From Terriglobales bacterium (GTDB lineage: Bacteria; Acidobacteriota; Terriglobia; Terriglobales; Acidobacteriaceae): 64,000 nucleotides of DNA. The stretch covers positions 1-64,000 of the forward strand of contig DASRFG010000015.1 of NCBI GenBank assembly GCA_035651655.1, written 5' to 3'. The notes beneath the pieces are model-generated. The model worked only from the letters and a program-made list of their open reading frames with translations. It had not been told where the DNA came from and made no database searches. Positions within the stretch are counted from its first letter, which is position 1. Each line of letters opens with the position of its first letter. The position numbers were made by a program, and so were the translations under genes. Positions 32,006 to 41,268 of the stretch are shown one piece after another.

Positions 32006-33841
32006 ATGCGATACAAGTCAGGTTTTAGTATCACCACTTTGGCGTTGCTGGTAATTCTGTCAGGGTGCGGAGGCGGAGGAGGCAGTAATACCCCTCCCGG
32101 TCCTACACCAGCCCCCCAACCGCCACCAGCGGCGGCTCCAAGCGTTTCAGTGGCAGTGCAGCCGGGCGCCATTGTGAGTGGTTCCAAGGCCGCCCTGACG
32201 TGGAGTTCCAAGGATGCAACCTCAGTTTCAATCGACCAGGGCATCGGACCGGTTGCGACCAGTGGATCCATGGAAGTCTCCCCCACGGCAACAACTCATT
32301 ATCAAGCGACCGCGAAAGGGCCAGGAGGAACCACCTCCGCGGGCGCAACCCTGACGGTAGACGCCAAGGTGACAGTCCAGATCTCCGCCAGCCCAGACAG
32401 CATTACACCGGGCAAGTCCTCAAAATTGACATGGTCGAGTGCAGGAGCCACATCCATAAGCTTGACTCCCGGGATCGGAACGGTTGGTCCGGATGGATCC
32501 ATCGACGTGTCTCCAAGTAGCGACACCACCTACACAGCGACCGCTACGGGCCCTGGAGGGACGGCCAGAGCGTCAGTCAAGGTGAAGGTGAAACGTGCCG
32601 GGATCGAGGCAATTAACCATATTATTTTCATGCTGCAGGAGAACCGTTCGTTTGACACTTATTTTGGCCACTTAAATGATTATCGAGCTGCCCAGGGATT
32701 GCCAACCGATGTAGACGGGATGCCTGCAGGCGCGTTTAACCCGAGTGCTGATGGAAAAAGCGCGGTATACGCATTTCATTTCAAAACCATGTGCATGGAA
32801 AATGTGACGGCGAATTGGAATTCCAGCCACGCTGATTACAATCGCCGGCAACCAGTTTCTGAAACGGCCACTCTTGACGGGTTTGTTCTAAGAGCCTCAA
32901 TGTTGGCGGTCATAGATCCCCAAGGCATTAGAGCTATGGGCTACTATGACGCGAGTGATTTGCCCTATTACTATTACATGGCGTCACAGTTCGCGACTTC
33001 AGACCGTTGGTTCGCGCCGGTGTTGTCACGAACCAATAGCAATCGTTTGTACGTTCTTTCCGGAACTTCGGCTGGGTACACTGACATACCCACGAAACCT
33101 TTGACTAATAAAACTATCTTCGAACTGCTGGAAGAGAACGGAATCTCCTGGAAGGTTTACACCATTGGGAGCAACACCTTCCTGGACAATTTTCAACCGT
33201 TCGAGAAGCAGCACCTCGCGAATATTGTTCCAATAGCGCAATATTTTACTGATCTCGACAACGATACCCTGCCGTCAGTCGCGCTCATCGAAACTACCGG
33301 CTGGTCTGACGAACACCCCCGGGAGAACACCAGCATCCAGGCTGGCGCTGCGGAAGTTGCCAAAATAATCAATGCCCTCATGAAGAGCAGCTCGTGGGAG
33401 GATTCAGCATTTATATGGACCTTCGACGAAGGCGGGGCGCTCTATGATCACGTGCCGCCAATTCCTGCTCCCAATCCCGACGGCATTTTGCCCGTGGACC
33501 TGGCGCCTAACTCACAGCATCCTGCCCTGCTCTGTTGGCAACCAGATGGAAGTATCAATCCGAGTCCGACCTGTCGGTTTGAGTACACCGGGTTCCGGGT
33601 GCCGCTCATGGTGATTTCACCGTTTACGAAACCTCATTACGTTTCGCACACTCCCACCGACTACACCGCCATCCTGAAGCTGATCGAAACTCGGTTTAAC
33701 TTGCCAAATCTCACCGAACGCGACAAGAGCAGCATTGACATGACCGAGTTCTTCGACTTTGTCAATGTTCCCTGGCAAATTCCGCCAACACCGCCCGTAC
33801 AACCTCAGAATGGACTTTGTGATCCCAGTCAGATGCAGTGA
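32006..33841 (+). CDS. lipoprotein phosphoesterase (phospholipase C/acid phosphatase family) with two Ig-like domains
   Basis: The 611-residue product has the lipobox 'LVILSGC' (Cys21), a Gly/Pro linker and two similar Ig-like domains (about 45-125 and 125-200; 'LTWSSKDATSVSIDQGIGPV' versus 'LTWSSAGATSISLTPGIGTV'). A phosphoesterase domain of the PF04185 type starts at about 208: 'INHIIFMLQENRSFDTYFGHL', then 'TSDRWFAPVLSRTNSNRLYVLSG', 'LIETTGWSDEHP' and 'WTFDEGGALYDHVPPIPAP'. The Asn/Glu near the start and the Asp-Glu/Asp-His cluster agree with the metal site of AcpA and bacterial phospholipases C. It should hydrolyse phosphoesters outside the cell while tethered to the membrane, and may release phosphate from lipids or nucleotides. 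GGAG lies 7 nt before the ATG. Confidence 0.85.
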   Translation: MRYKSGFSITTLALLVILSGCGGGGGSNTPPGPTPAPQPPPAAAPSVSVAVQPGAIVSGSKAALTWSSKDATSVSIDQGIGPVATSGSMEVSPTATTHYQATAKGPGGTTSAGATLTVDAKVTVQISASPDSITPGKSSKLTWSSAGATSISLTPGIGTVGPDGSIDVSPSSDTTYTATATGPGGTARASVKVKVKRAGIEAINHIIFMLQENRSFDTYFGHLNDYRAAQGLPTDVDGMPAGAFNPSADGKSAVYAFHFKTMCMENVTANWNSSHADYNRRQPVSETATLDGFVLRASMLAVIDPQGIRAMGYYDASDLPYYYYMASQFATSDRWFAPVLSRTNSNRLYVLSGTSAGYTDIPTKPLTNKTIFELLEENGISWKVYTIGSNTFLDNFQPFEKQHLANIVPIAQYFTDLDNDTLPSVALIETTGWSDEHPRENTSIQAGAAEVAKIINALMKSSSWEDSAFIWTFDEGGALYDHVPPIPAPNPDGILPVDLAPNSQHPALLCWQPDGSINPSPTCRFEYTGFRVPLMVISPFTKPHYVSHTPTDYTAILKLIETRFNLPNLTERDKSSIDMTEFFDFVNVPWQIPPTPPVQPQNGLCDPSQMQ

Positions 33842-34006
33842 TGCACACAGCTTGTAGTGGCCACATCGTCAACACATAGGGACCGCCTTCTGCGCTACAT
33901 TGTTGATGTGAGTGTCTTGGGCTTCTATCGAATTTCTTGCTCTTCTGGATATCTCCATCCAGGGCGAGACCGTGCATAACAAAGCTACAGCTCTATCAGG
34001 CCTCGT

Positions 34007-35542
34007 ATGAGTAGCTCACCGCGCACTTATAGCGGGGTGCATGTAGTCTCCCTTTTGTCTGTAGCGCTGCTGGGGCTGATTCACCTTGCTTATCCCTTTG
34101 GTGGAGATCAAGCTCTGTTTGCTGTGGGCGCGCGCAGCATGGCTAAGGGTGCGGTGCTGTATCGCGATTTCTGGGACGCCAAACAGCCCGCCATTTATTG
34201 GTTCTACGTCACCGCCGGCAAGCTCTTAGGCTTTACAGAAGTTGGGATTCACACGTTTGAACTGCTGTACATGCTGGTGTTTTGCGTAGTATTGATCTTT
34301 GCTCTTAGACCTTACTTCCAAATCAGGCACTTCTCCGCCCTGGTCCCCATTCTGACCGTGGGCGTGTATTACGGCAGCGGGCATAACCAGCTCACGCAGG
34401 TGGAAAGCCTGGTTGGTCTTCCGATGTTCCTGACGGCCTGGTTCGCTGCGGATTCTGTGCAAAGAGAAAAAGCATCATGGCTGGGGCTGCTATTGTCAGG
34501 CATTTTTGGGGGAATTGTCCTGCTGTTCAAATTGTTCTTCTTGCCGATCGTAGGTTGCTTTTGGGCGGCCAGCTGTTGGTGGGCGTTTGCCCGCCACCGC
34601 CACGAGCCAGTTAAGTTCTTGACCTCCTACATCGTGCCGATCTGCCTCGGCCTTTTGATAAGCATCGGCCTGACCGTGGCGTATTTCGCACGAATACACG
34701 ATCTGGCAAATCTAATATATGCGACCTGGGATTTTCCCCGCGAGGCTGCTCGCGAGCTGCCTTGGAAGCAACGCATCGGACAGTTGTTAGTTGGCTTTCA
34801 GTGGTTCCTGGATCGTTTCGCGCCGTTGCTTGCCCTGGGGTTCGTTGGCGCTTGGGCGAGCCTACGGCGCAGTCGAGACCCTCTGACCATCAACCTGGTC
34901 CTGTGGTTAGGCGCGGGGCTGTTCGTGATCATTCTGCAACGCTACTCCTGGTGGGATTACCATTACATGCTGCTTTTTGTTCCACTGGGTATTCTTGCTA
35001 GCAAGGGGATAGAAGTCCTGTGGATTCATCTGAGAGACAGCGGAACATCTTTGGCCCGCCCCCATCTGCGGTTTGCTCTTGTGGCGGCTCTAGTCTTGCT
35101 GTTTTCCCCGATAGCGAGTTCCTGGGCCATGGAGGCCCTTCAGTTAGCACACCACCACTTCGCTTTAAGTGCGGACGATCGTATTAAGTTACAGGGCAAG
35201 ATTGATTCCTACTACGCTACCGCCCATGAGGAGGTTGGATTCTTGCTGCTGCCTGACAGCTTGCCCGGTGACATCTTCGTATTCGGCGATCCGGTTTTTT
35301 ACCTGATGTCCGAACGCAACCAGGCGATTCCCTTCAATGGATGGTCGCCCGACACGTTGCTTCGTGAGCAGTGGAAAGCTGTTGAAAAGGATCTGGTGCG
35401 CGCCCAGCCCCCTTATCTCTTTGTAGCGCGAGATTTCGAGATCTCACCCGCCGTGATCCAGCTGATCGGAAGGAAGTACGACGTGTTGCACACCAGCCCC
35501 GACGGGGTTTGGTATATTTTGCGGGAAGCAAAAAGAAATTAG
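34007..35542 (+). CDS. GT-C type membrane glycosyltransferase (GT39/PMT-like)
   Basis: The 511-residue protein has about 11 membrane helices and a C-terminal soluble tail of about 130 residues. The first external loop holds 'YPFGGDQALFAVGARSMAKG' (Asp about 33), the GT-C position of the catalytic acidic residue, then 'GAVLYRDFWDAKQPAIYWFY', a signature of dolichyl/undecaprenyl-phosphate-sugar: protein or lipid transferases (PMT_2). Similar proteins add sugars from a polyprenyl carrier to lipids, glycans or proteins at the outer face of the membrane. The acceptor is not predictable. It stands alone with its own terminator. Confidence 0.8.
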   Translation: MSSSPRTYSGVHVVSLLSVALLGLIHLAYPFGGDQALFAVGARSMAKGAVLYRDFWDAKQPAIYWFYVTAGKLLGFTEVGIHTFELLYMLVFCVVLIFALRPYFQIRHFSALVPILTVGVYYGSGHNQLTQVESLVGLPMFLTAWFAADSVQREKASWLGLLLSGIFGGIVLLFKLFFLPIVGCFWAASCWWAFARHRHEPVKFLTSYIVPICLGLLISIGLTVAYFARIHDLANLIYATWDFPREAARELPWKQRIGQLLVGFQWFLDRFAPLLALGFVGAWASLRRSRDPLTINLVLWLGAGLFVIILQRYSWWDYHYMLLFVPLGILASKGIEVLWIHLRDSGTSLARPHLRFALVAALVLLFSPIASSWAMEALQLAHHHFALSADDRIKLQGKIDSYYATAHEEVGFLLLPDSLPGDIFVFGDPVFYLMSERNQAIPFNGWSPDTLLREQWKAVEKDLVRAQPPYLFVARDFEISPAVIQLIGRKYDVLHTSPDGVWYILREAKRN

Positions 35543-35558
35543 CCTATAACAACAAAGA

Positions 35559-35597
35559 GGCCCCGGCGGATTGTTGCAGACCCCCGGGGCCGTTTTT
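35559..35597 (+). terminator. intrinsic terminator
   Basis: GGCCCCGG (35559-35566) pairs with CCGGGGCC (35584-35591) across a 17-nt loop, followed by GTTTTT. It lies 16 nt after the stop codon of the glycosyltransferase gene and may also serve the convergent gene. Confidence 0.8.
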
Positions 35598-35622
35598 ACT
35601 TCTATGCAGCAAGAGCGCTGCA

Positions 35623-38319
35623 CTATTGACTTGGAGAGACCGCTCCAAACTGTTTAAATAAATTACGGGTTATCTGTTGCACCGCCGGGTCTACCAGGAT
35701 GGGATGGATTGTTGTGGTCATCCTCCAGTCGTCCAGACCCCAGACCCATTGCATAGTGCCAGTGGCGAATACCAAACTTCCCGCGGGCGACGTGTAAATA
35801 GTCATATCGGAAAGCAAGCTCTGCGTGCCGTTGAAGTACGGCGAGCTCGCCAAGACTTGCGTTCCCGCAGGGGTATTACTAAATAGCGTATCGAGTTCGT
35901 AGCCGAGCATTTGAAAGAAATGGTCGCCATTGCGCAGCCCTGTGTTCTGAAAAAGAAAATGTGAGGCGGCGGACAGCACCACATCTCCAGAGACGTGAGA
36001 ACTCTGATACATAACCCCCACCAGCAAGTTTTCTGGGCGATTGACCGGAGAGTCACGGAATCGGACGGTTACGAGTCGCTTGTCGTTGGGATTGCCATCG
36101 TTATTGAACGGATCAAGTGCCGCGCTCTTGTAGGACACCATGGTGCGATTTGCGGCTCCCGTAAGGGGGCTCGGCTCAAACCGGACTTGCCAGTATCCGG
36201 TATTAGCGCCTAAGAATGCCAAACCAATACCCGCTGCACGTGCTGCTTCGACGTTGTCCCGCATCTGCCCGGACCAGTACTCGTCATGAGGCACAGAAAC
36301 GAATACCTTATGTTTAAGAAGCAGACTTCCGTTGATGTGGGTGTCCACATCCGCCACGTAGGAGACGTCATATCCCTCTCGCTCAAGGAAGCGCACGAGA
36401 TTTATTCCCCAGCGAGGAAACTCTCCCAGTCCCCAGTAGGCGGAGAAGTATGGACGATTGAAGGACACTTTGTATGCCTGTGGAACTGTATACAGAGAAT
36501 AGCCACCCCAATCGTTATAGGCCTGGTCCGTATTTAAACTGACCTGAAACAGGATGTTGGAAGAACGCGCGTCATCGCGAACCACAAAAATGATGCCGGC
36601 TTGTTTACCGGTTCCAGTGGCCGTCAGTTTGGCCATATAGACTCCGCTTGGCCAAGTACTCGGGACGTTGAGAGTATAAGGACTGATCCACGAGCACTCG
36701 ACCATGCGCGTGACCGGATCAATTGAGGGTGCTGGCTGCTGCACCCCTGCCAGGGTGATCGTGGGGAGCATTCTGCGCGCTCCACTACCTCCATACCAGC
36801 CCAAGCGGTAAATATCCAGGGCGTATGTGGGTGCTGCTGTATTAACAAATAAGTTCACGGCTTCGCCGTGATTAATACTGCTTTCGGAGGCGTATCCCTC
36901 GATCTCACGATGTGTCGCTAAATTTGTGATCTGCCAGGACGAATCCCCGGCAGCAGCATTCTCCACCTGGGTCGGGTTGAGGGAGGTGGTTAAAAGACCG
37001 GTGCCGTACAAACTCAATATCTGAGGCCGAGAGCTGGCGCTGGAGGCGATACTAACGGAACCATTGAAAGTGCCGGCTTGAGTCGGGGTGAATTTCACGC
37101 TGATAGTGCAGCTAGCTCCTGCGCCTAAGGATGTAGCGCAATTGTTACTCTGCAAATAACCCGCACTGGCCACGATGCTGCTTATGCTCACTGGTGAAGA
37201 CGAGTTATTGGTCAAAATGGTCGATTTCGTAGCACTGGTATTGCCTACCAACATTCCGCCAAAGTTCAAGCTTGAGGAAGACAGTGACGTGGAAAGAACA
37301 CCGACGCCACTCGCCTGTACTACATGTGGGCTGGTGGCGGCGTCGTCGGTCAGCGTAATTGCGCCTGAAGTATTTCCATCTATCGTGGGACGAAACGTCA
37401 CATTCATCGTACACGCCTGGCCGGTCAAGAGAGTCACTCCGGAGCACGCGCCATCTTGTGAGTAATTCCCGCTTGCAGTTACATTGCTTATGGTAAGAGC
37501 CGGGCCATTATTGGTGACAGTAACTGGCTTCGCCGCGCTGGTCGTGCCCACGATCTGATTGCTAAGCGACACTCTTGCTGGAGAATAGGTTAATGGTGAG
37601 ACAGGGGACCCGGTGGCGCCTCCGGAAAGGGCCAGCACATGTGGGCTACCGTTCGCGTCATCAGTGATAGTCAAAGCACCCGGAACGGTTCCCGCGAATT
37701 TCGGGCTAAATGTGACCAGAATCGCACAACTTGCGAGAGCAGCGAGCGAAGACCCACAATTATTGGTCTGAACAAAATTGCCGCTGCTTACGATGCTGAA
37801 GATAGTTAATGGAACGGATTGATAGTTCGTCAGAGTAAGGGTGGTCGCGGAACTGGTTTTGCCCACACTTGCGGCGAATGTGGCCGTTGCCATGGGTGAG
37901 ATCACAACCGGTGGAACACCGATTCCTGAAAGATTTATGGTGGTTGTAGCAATGCTGCCAAAGCGGCTAGCGGAGGTTACGGTCAGAGAACCAGTTACGG
38001 GTCCCACCCCAGACGGACCAAAGGCAACATTAATGGTGCATTGGGCGCCTGAGGAGAGCTGAGAGCAGTTGTTGCTTTGAGCAAACCCTGCGCTCACGCT
38101 GATTAGAATAGTCAATCGTCTTTGGGTTTGGTTTGTCAGGGTGATCTGCCTTGCGCCGCTGGTGGTGCCCGCGACCTGAGTTGAGAAGTTCAACTGATTC
38201 ACTGACAAGCCGACTGCGGACGTCGCAGAGTAGCCAGTGGTTCCACAACCAAGAAAGAAGATTGCAAGAAAAAACACGCCAGAGATTCGGGCGATAAGAT
38301 ATTGGCCAACCATAATCAT
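35623..38319 (-). CDS. choice-of-anchor D repeats fused to N,N-dimethylformamidase-like domain
   Basis: The 898-residue lipoprotein has the lipobox 'FLGC' (Cys25). Residues 35-450 hold four to five ASPM-SPD2-Hydin/choice-of-anchor D units ('LNFSTQVAGTTSGARQITLTNQTQRRLTI', 'SLSNQIVGTTSAAKPVTVTNNGPALTI', 'LNFGGMLVGNTSATKSTILTNNSSSPVSI'), each with the 'NNC...C' disulfide pair. From about 455 the C-terminal half matches the large subunit of N,N-dimethylformamidase: 'LDIYRLGWYGGSGARRM', 'FQVSLNTDQAYNDWGGYSLY', 'SYVADVDTHINGSLLLKHKVFVSVPHDEYWS' and 'GANTGYWQVRFE'. The catalytic substrate is unknown, as many DMFase-like proteins are secreted and not amidases for DMF. The fusion places an enzyme-like head on a beta stalk at the cell surface. 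Confidence 0.82.
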   Translation of the reverse strand: MIMVGQYLIARISGVFFLAIFFLGCGTTGYSATSAVGLSVNQLNFSTQVAGTTSGARQITLTNQTQRRLTILISVSAGFAQSNNCSQLSSGAQCTINVAFGPSGVGPVTGSLTVTSASRFGSIATTTINLSGIGVPPVVISPMATATFAASVGKTSSATTLTLTNYQSVPLTIFSIVSSGNFVQTNNCGSSLAALASCAILVTFSPKFAGTVPGALTITDDANGSPHVLALSGGATGSPVSPLTYSPARVSLSNQIVGTTSAAKPVTVTNNGPALTISNVTASGNYSQDGACSGVTLLTGQACTMNVTFRPTIDGNTSGAITLTDDAATSPHVVQASGVGVLSTSLSSSSLNFGGMLVGNTSATKSTILTNNSSSPVSISSIVASAGYLQSNNCATSLGAGASCTISVKFTPTQAGTFNGSVSIASSASSRPQILSLYGTGLLTTSLNPTQVENAAAGDSSWQITNLATHREIEGYASESSINHGEAVNLFVNTAAPTYALDIYRLGWYGGSGARRMLPTITLAGVQQPAPSIDPVTRMVECSWISPYTLNVPSTWPSGVYMAKLTATGTGKQAGIIFVVRDDARSSNILFQVSLNTDQAYNDWGGYSLYTVPQAYKVSFNRPYFSAYWGLGEFPRWGINLVRFLEREGYDVSYVADVDTHINGSLLLKHKVFVSVPHDEYWSGQMRDNVEAARAAGIGLAFLGANTGYWQVRFEPSPLTGAANRTMVSYKSAALDPFNNDGNPNDKRLVTVRFRDSPVNRPENLLVGVMYQSSHVSGDVVLSAASHFLFQNTGLRNGDHFFQMLGYELDTLFSNTPAGTQVLASSPYFNGTQSLLSDMTIYTSPAGSLVFATGTMQWVWGLDDWRMTTTIHPILVDPAVQQITRNLFKQFGAVSPSQ

Positions 38320-38634
38320 TCATCTCCTACGACGGTTGAAAGGACCTGTTGTGAAACAATGAACGCGCCCTCAGTCAGGAGTGAGTAAATCCCTCCCAAC
38401 ACGCGACCAGAGCGGGATTCGGAGCAAAGCGGAAATCAACTCGAGCCAGATATATTAGAATGCAGGGCTGCACCTGCTTGCAAGGAAATAAGGTGCTGAA
38501 GCATAATTTTTATCGCGTTGGAACAATCCAGAGGCAAATACCAGGTCCGCTGCGAGATCACTATGGAATGGGTAACTCATGGCTGGGGCTTGGTGCTAGT
38601 ATCTCAGAGACAATAACAACAAGCCAAACAAAAG
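38320..38634. other. 315-nt divergent spacer
   Basis: This lies between the minus-strand lipoprotein gene and the plus-strand AMIN gene, so both promoters should be here. I see no clear -35/-10 pair, RNA fold or additional gene. A CATAAT with a run of T near 38500 is a weak -10 candidate for the plus gene. Confidence 0.35.
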
Positions 38635-39414
38635 ATGGGCAGCCGTCAATACGACATGACCTTACCGTTACATGAAGACGATGTGCAAAAGTCTGCACTC
38701 TCCAGGTGCCAAAAATGTGGAGCTCGGTGCCCTAGTCATTGGCTATTTTGCCCGGAGTGTGAGTCGTTTCAGGGAAAGCCCGCCCTTGAGCAAACCATCA
38801 GGGAAAGTCCTCCGGGGCCGCCGGAGCTTCCACAATGGAGGTTTTGGCTAAGATCCCCGGTCATGCCGCGGCTGTGGGGTTGGAACGCGGTATGGGTAGC
38901 TTGTGGACTTATTTTGGCTCTCTTACTTGCCCAGAATCTTTACCGCCGTCATCCTTTGCCGGTAAAGACAGCCACCGATCCCAAACCGCCGCAATCGGCC
39001 ATTCCGGCTACCAGGCCGGGCAATAAGTCTGCGTTCAACTCAAAAGCGATTATCCAATCGGATCCCCGAAACGGGCAAACAACGGCAACAGATGGACCCG
39101 CGATCGTGCAGCGTTTAGATGTACGCCCCAATGTGGATGGCCTTACGATCCAAATAGTCTGCAACGTGCCGGTCACGCCACAGGTTGCAAGGTTGACTGA
39201 TCCTCCCAGATTGGTGATTGACCTGCCCAATACTCGTCTGGCCGAAGGCCACAGTCGAATGGCGGTGCATTCGGGCTTCGTGACCGAAGTTCGAGCAAGT
39301 CAATTTCGAGATACACCAGCGGTGACGCGCATCGTGGTAGAGCTTACTGATCTGCGCCATTACCACGTGGTCGCGGTGGGAAACAACGTTGCCATCATCA
39401 CCGGTAACACCTGA
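38635..39414 (+). CDS. zinc-ribbon, membrane-spanning AMIN-domain protein
   Basis: The 259-residue protein joins three parts. An N-terminal zinc ribbon comprises Cys25/Cys28 ('CQKC') and Cys39/Cys42 ('CPEC'). A single membrane helix lies at about 82-99 ('NAVWVACGLILALLLAQNL'). A C-terminal AMIN domain covers about 155-257 ('LDVRPNVDGLTIQIVCNVPVTPQVARLTDPPRLVIDLPNTRL', 'VTEVRASQFRDTPAVTRIVVEL'). AMIN domains bind peptidoglycan or target secretin/amidase complexes in the periplasm. Here the ribbon is cytoplasmic and the AMIN domain periplasmic. ATG 38635 or 38656 may be the start. A link to a type IV pilus/secretin or cell-wall machine is inferred. Confidence 0.8.
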   Translation: MGSRQYDMTLPLHEDDVQKSALSRCQKCGARCPSHWLFCPECESFQGKPALEQTIRESPPGPPELPQWRFWLRSPVMPRLWGWNAVWVACGLILALLLAQNLYRRHPLPVKTATDPKPPQSAIPATRPGNKSAFNSKAIIQSDPRNGQTTATDGPAIVQRLDVRPNVDGLTIQIVCNVPVTPQVARLTDPPRLVIDLPNTRLAEGHSRMAVHSGFVTEVRASQFRDTPAVTRIVVELTDLRHYHVVAVGNNVAIITGNT

Positions 39415-39447
39415 GCAAAAACACCGCAGATTCAGGACGATCTGCAC

Positions 39448-41253
39448 TCAAGAGGTGGAATGCCGCTTCAGTGAGGGTAAACGCTTCATGACCTGCATAC
39501 CGCCATCTTCAACAACCTTGTAGATGTAATCAGCTCGCACGCCTTTGAACTCGTCAACTTTGCCGCTGGGCCAAAGTACCTGGATGGAGTCAATCTTGTC
39601 ATGGACTCCGAGCCCGAAGTGCAAACGGAGGTCGCTCTGCGACAGATATCCTCCCCCACCACGCACCTCGCGAAATTGCGTCAGGCCGCCGGCGCGAAGC
39701 ACCAATCGGGCGCCGATAGCGGCGCGGTTGCTCTTGGTACCGATTAATTTGAATAAAACGCGATGGTTTGAACTCTCCCCCGTGTTCAACAGCAGCGACG
39801 GCTGCTTACCGACATTCAAGACCAGGACATCTACGTTCCCGGTATTGGCAATATCACCAAACGCCGCACCACGCCGAGACTCCAACGGCAGGGCGCGAAG
39901 GCCTGCGGGGGCGGAAACTTCCTCGAACGCTCCGTTGCGTAGGTTTCGATAGAGCAGTATCGGTTGGGCATATTTCGAACTTCCCGGGATCGTGTCGGCC
40001 TGAGGGTAGATGTGCCCGCTGGCGACAAACAAGTCCAGCCAGCCGTCATTATCCATGTCGAAAAGCGCTGTACCCCAACCCACCAAGGGAAAGCTATCTT
40101 TGGCTATGCCTGCCGACGAACGTACATCAAGAAATCCGTGGTCACCCCGGTTGTGGTACAGAGCGTTGGATTGCTCCGCGAAATTTGTCACGACCATGTC
40201 CAAACGCGCGTCGCCGTCGTAATCGCCCCAATCAACCCCCATAGACCCTTCTGCCATCGCATCGCCACTGAGAGCGGCGCCTGTCGGCAGGCCAACATCC
40301 TGGAATGTTCCATCGCGATTGTTGTGGTACAGATTGTTCGGAGAGGCATCGTTGCAAACGTATAAATCCGGCCACCCGTCGTTGTCGTAATCGGCCCATT
40401 CCACTCCCAGCCCAGGAAAACCCTGGTCGAGTATCCCGGCCTTTTGCGAAACCTCTTCGAAGGTCCCATCTCCACGATTATGAAATAGGAACGGCCTTTC
40501 TCCTACCATTCCCCAAGGGCCGCATTGAACCATGATGCTTTTGTAATGACAGAATTGGGTGCTGCCGAAGGCTGGCAGATGGTCAATCTCGACATGCACG
40601 TAGCGGCTGACGAAAAGATCCACATAACCATCACGATCGTAATCAGCCCACGCTACTCCGGAGCTAAAACCTCCACCGCGAACGCCTGCTTTTTGGGTTA
40701 CATCTTCGAAGCCGCAATTGCCCTTGTTACGATAGAGCACATTACCGCCGTAGCCGGTGACATAGACGTCCAGATTTCCGTCATTGTCGAAATCAGCGAC
40801 GGCCACTCCCATGCCCCACCCTTTTCGTAACATACCGGCGCGCTTGGTAATGTCTGTGAACTTGCCGTTCGACTCCTGGTGGTAAAGCGTGACCATTGGG
40901 TCGCCGCCTTCCCGAAAGCGTTCCACAGTAGAACCATTCACAATCAGGACGTCGAGCCTTCCATCATCGTCGCAGTCGAATAACCCTACGCCGCCGCTCA
41001 TGGACTCGATAATGTAGCGCTTATCGGGCGACGAGATGTGTTGAACTTTTAGTCCTGAGAGAAGGCCGATGTCCCTGAAAACCGGGACCTTTGAAGAGGA
41101 GGACTTGCTGTCCAGTTTTCGCTTGGCGGGTCGCAGGGAGGATGTGGGAGCCCGGAGACGGTGAAAAGTCTTTCCTGGTAATTGGCCACTGGTTGTAGGG
41201 ACGCAAAGGCCCAAAACAACAAGCACGGCGAGAGTCGGCCAAAACTGTTTCAC
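39448..41253 (-). CDS. secreted CRTAC1-family protein (FG-GAP/VCBS repeats with ASPIC/UnbV)
   Basis: The 601-residue product has the signal peptide 'MKQFWPTLAVLVVLGLCVPTTSG'. About six calcium-binding-like VCBS blades follow, with Asp-rich loops such as 'DFDNDGNLDVYVTGYGG', 'DYDRDGYVDLFVSRYV', 'DYDNDGWPDLYVCNDASPN' and 'DYDGDARLDMVVTNF'. The C-terminal ASPIC/UnbV domain ('GARLVLRAGGLTQFREVRGGGGYLSQSDLRLHFGLG') completes the family. CRTAC1-like proteins are extracellular and may bind Ca2+; their role in bacteria is not established. The 15-nt gap to the 246-aa gene upstream suggests co-transcription. Confidence 0.88.
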   Translation of the reverse strand: MKQFWPTLAVLVVLGLCVPTTSGQLPGKTFHRLRAPTSSLRPAKRKLDSKSSSSKVPVFRDIGLLSGLKVQHISSPDKRYIIESMSGGVGLFDCDDDGRLDVLIVNGSTVERFREGGDPMVTLYHQESNGKFTDITKRAGMLRKGWGMGVAVADFDNDGNLDVYVTGYGGNVLYRNKGNCGFEDVTQKAGVRGGGFSSGVAWADYDRDGYVDLFVSRYVHVEIDHLPAFGSTQFCHYKSIMVQCGPWGMVGERPFLFHNRGDGTFEEVSQKAGILDQGFPGLGVEWADYDNDGWPDLYVCNDASPNNLYHNNRDGTFQDVGLPTGAALSGDAMAEGSMGVDWGDYDGDARLDMVVTNFAEQSNALYHNRGDHGFLDVRSSAGIAKDSFPLVGWGTALFDMDNDGWLDLFVASGHIYPQADTIPGSSKYAQPILLYRNLRNGAFEEVSAPAGLRALPLESRRGAAFGDIANTGNVDVLVLNVGKQPSLLLNTGESSNHRVLFKLIGTKSNRAAIGARLVLRAGGLTQFREVRGGGGYLSQSDLRLHFGLGVHDKIDSIQVLWPSGKVDEFKGVRADYIYKVVEDGGMQVMKRLPSLKRHSTS

Positions 41254-41268
41254 GGTCCCAGGTAGACT

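Noticed and set aside
39426-39445. Hairpin GCAGAT-N8-ATCTGC between convergent AMIN and CRTAC1 genes
   Set aside because: Short stem without a T-run on either side; not convincing as a terminator.
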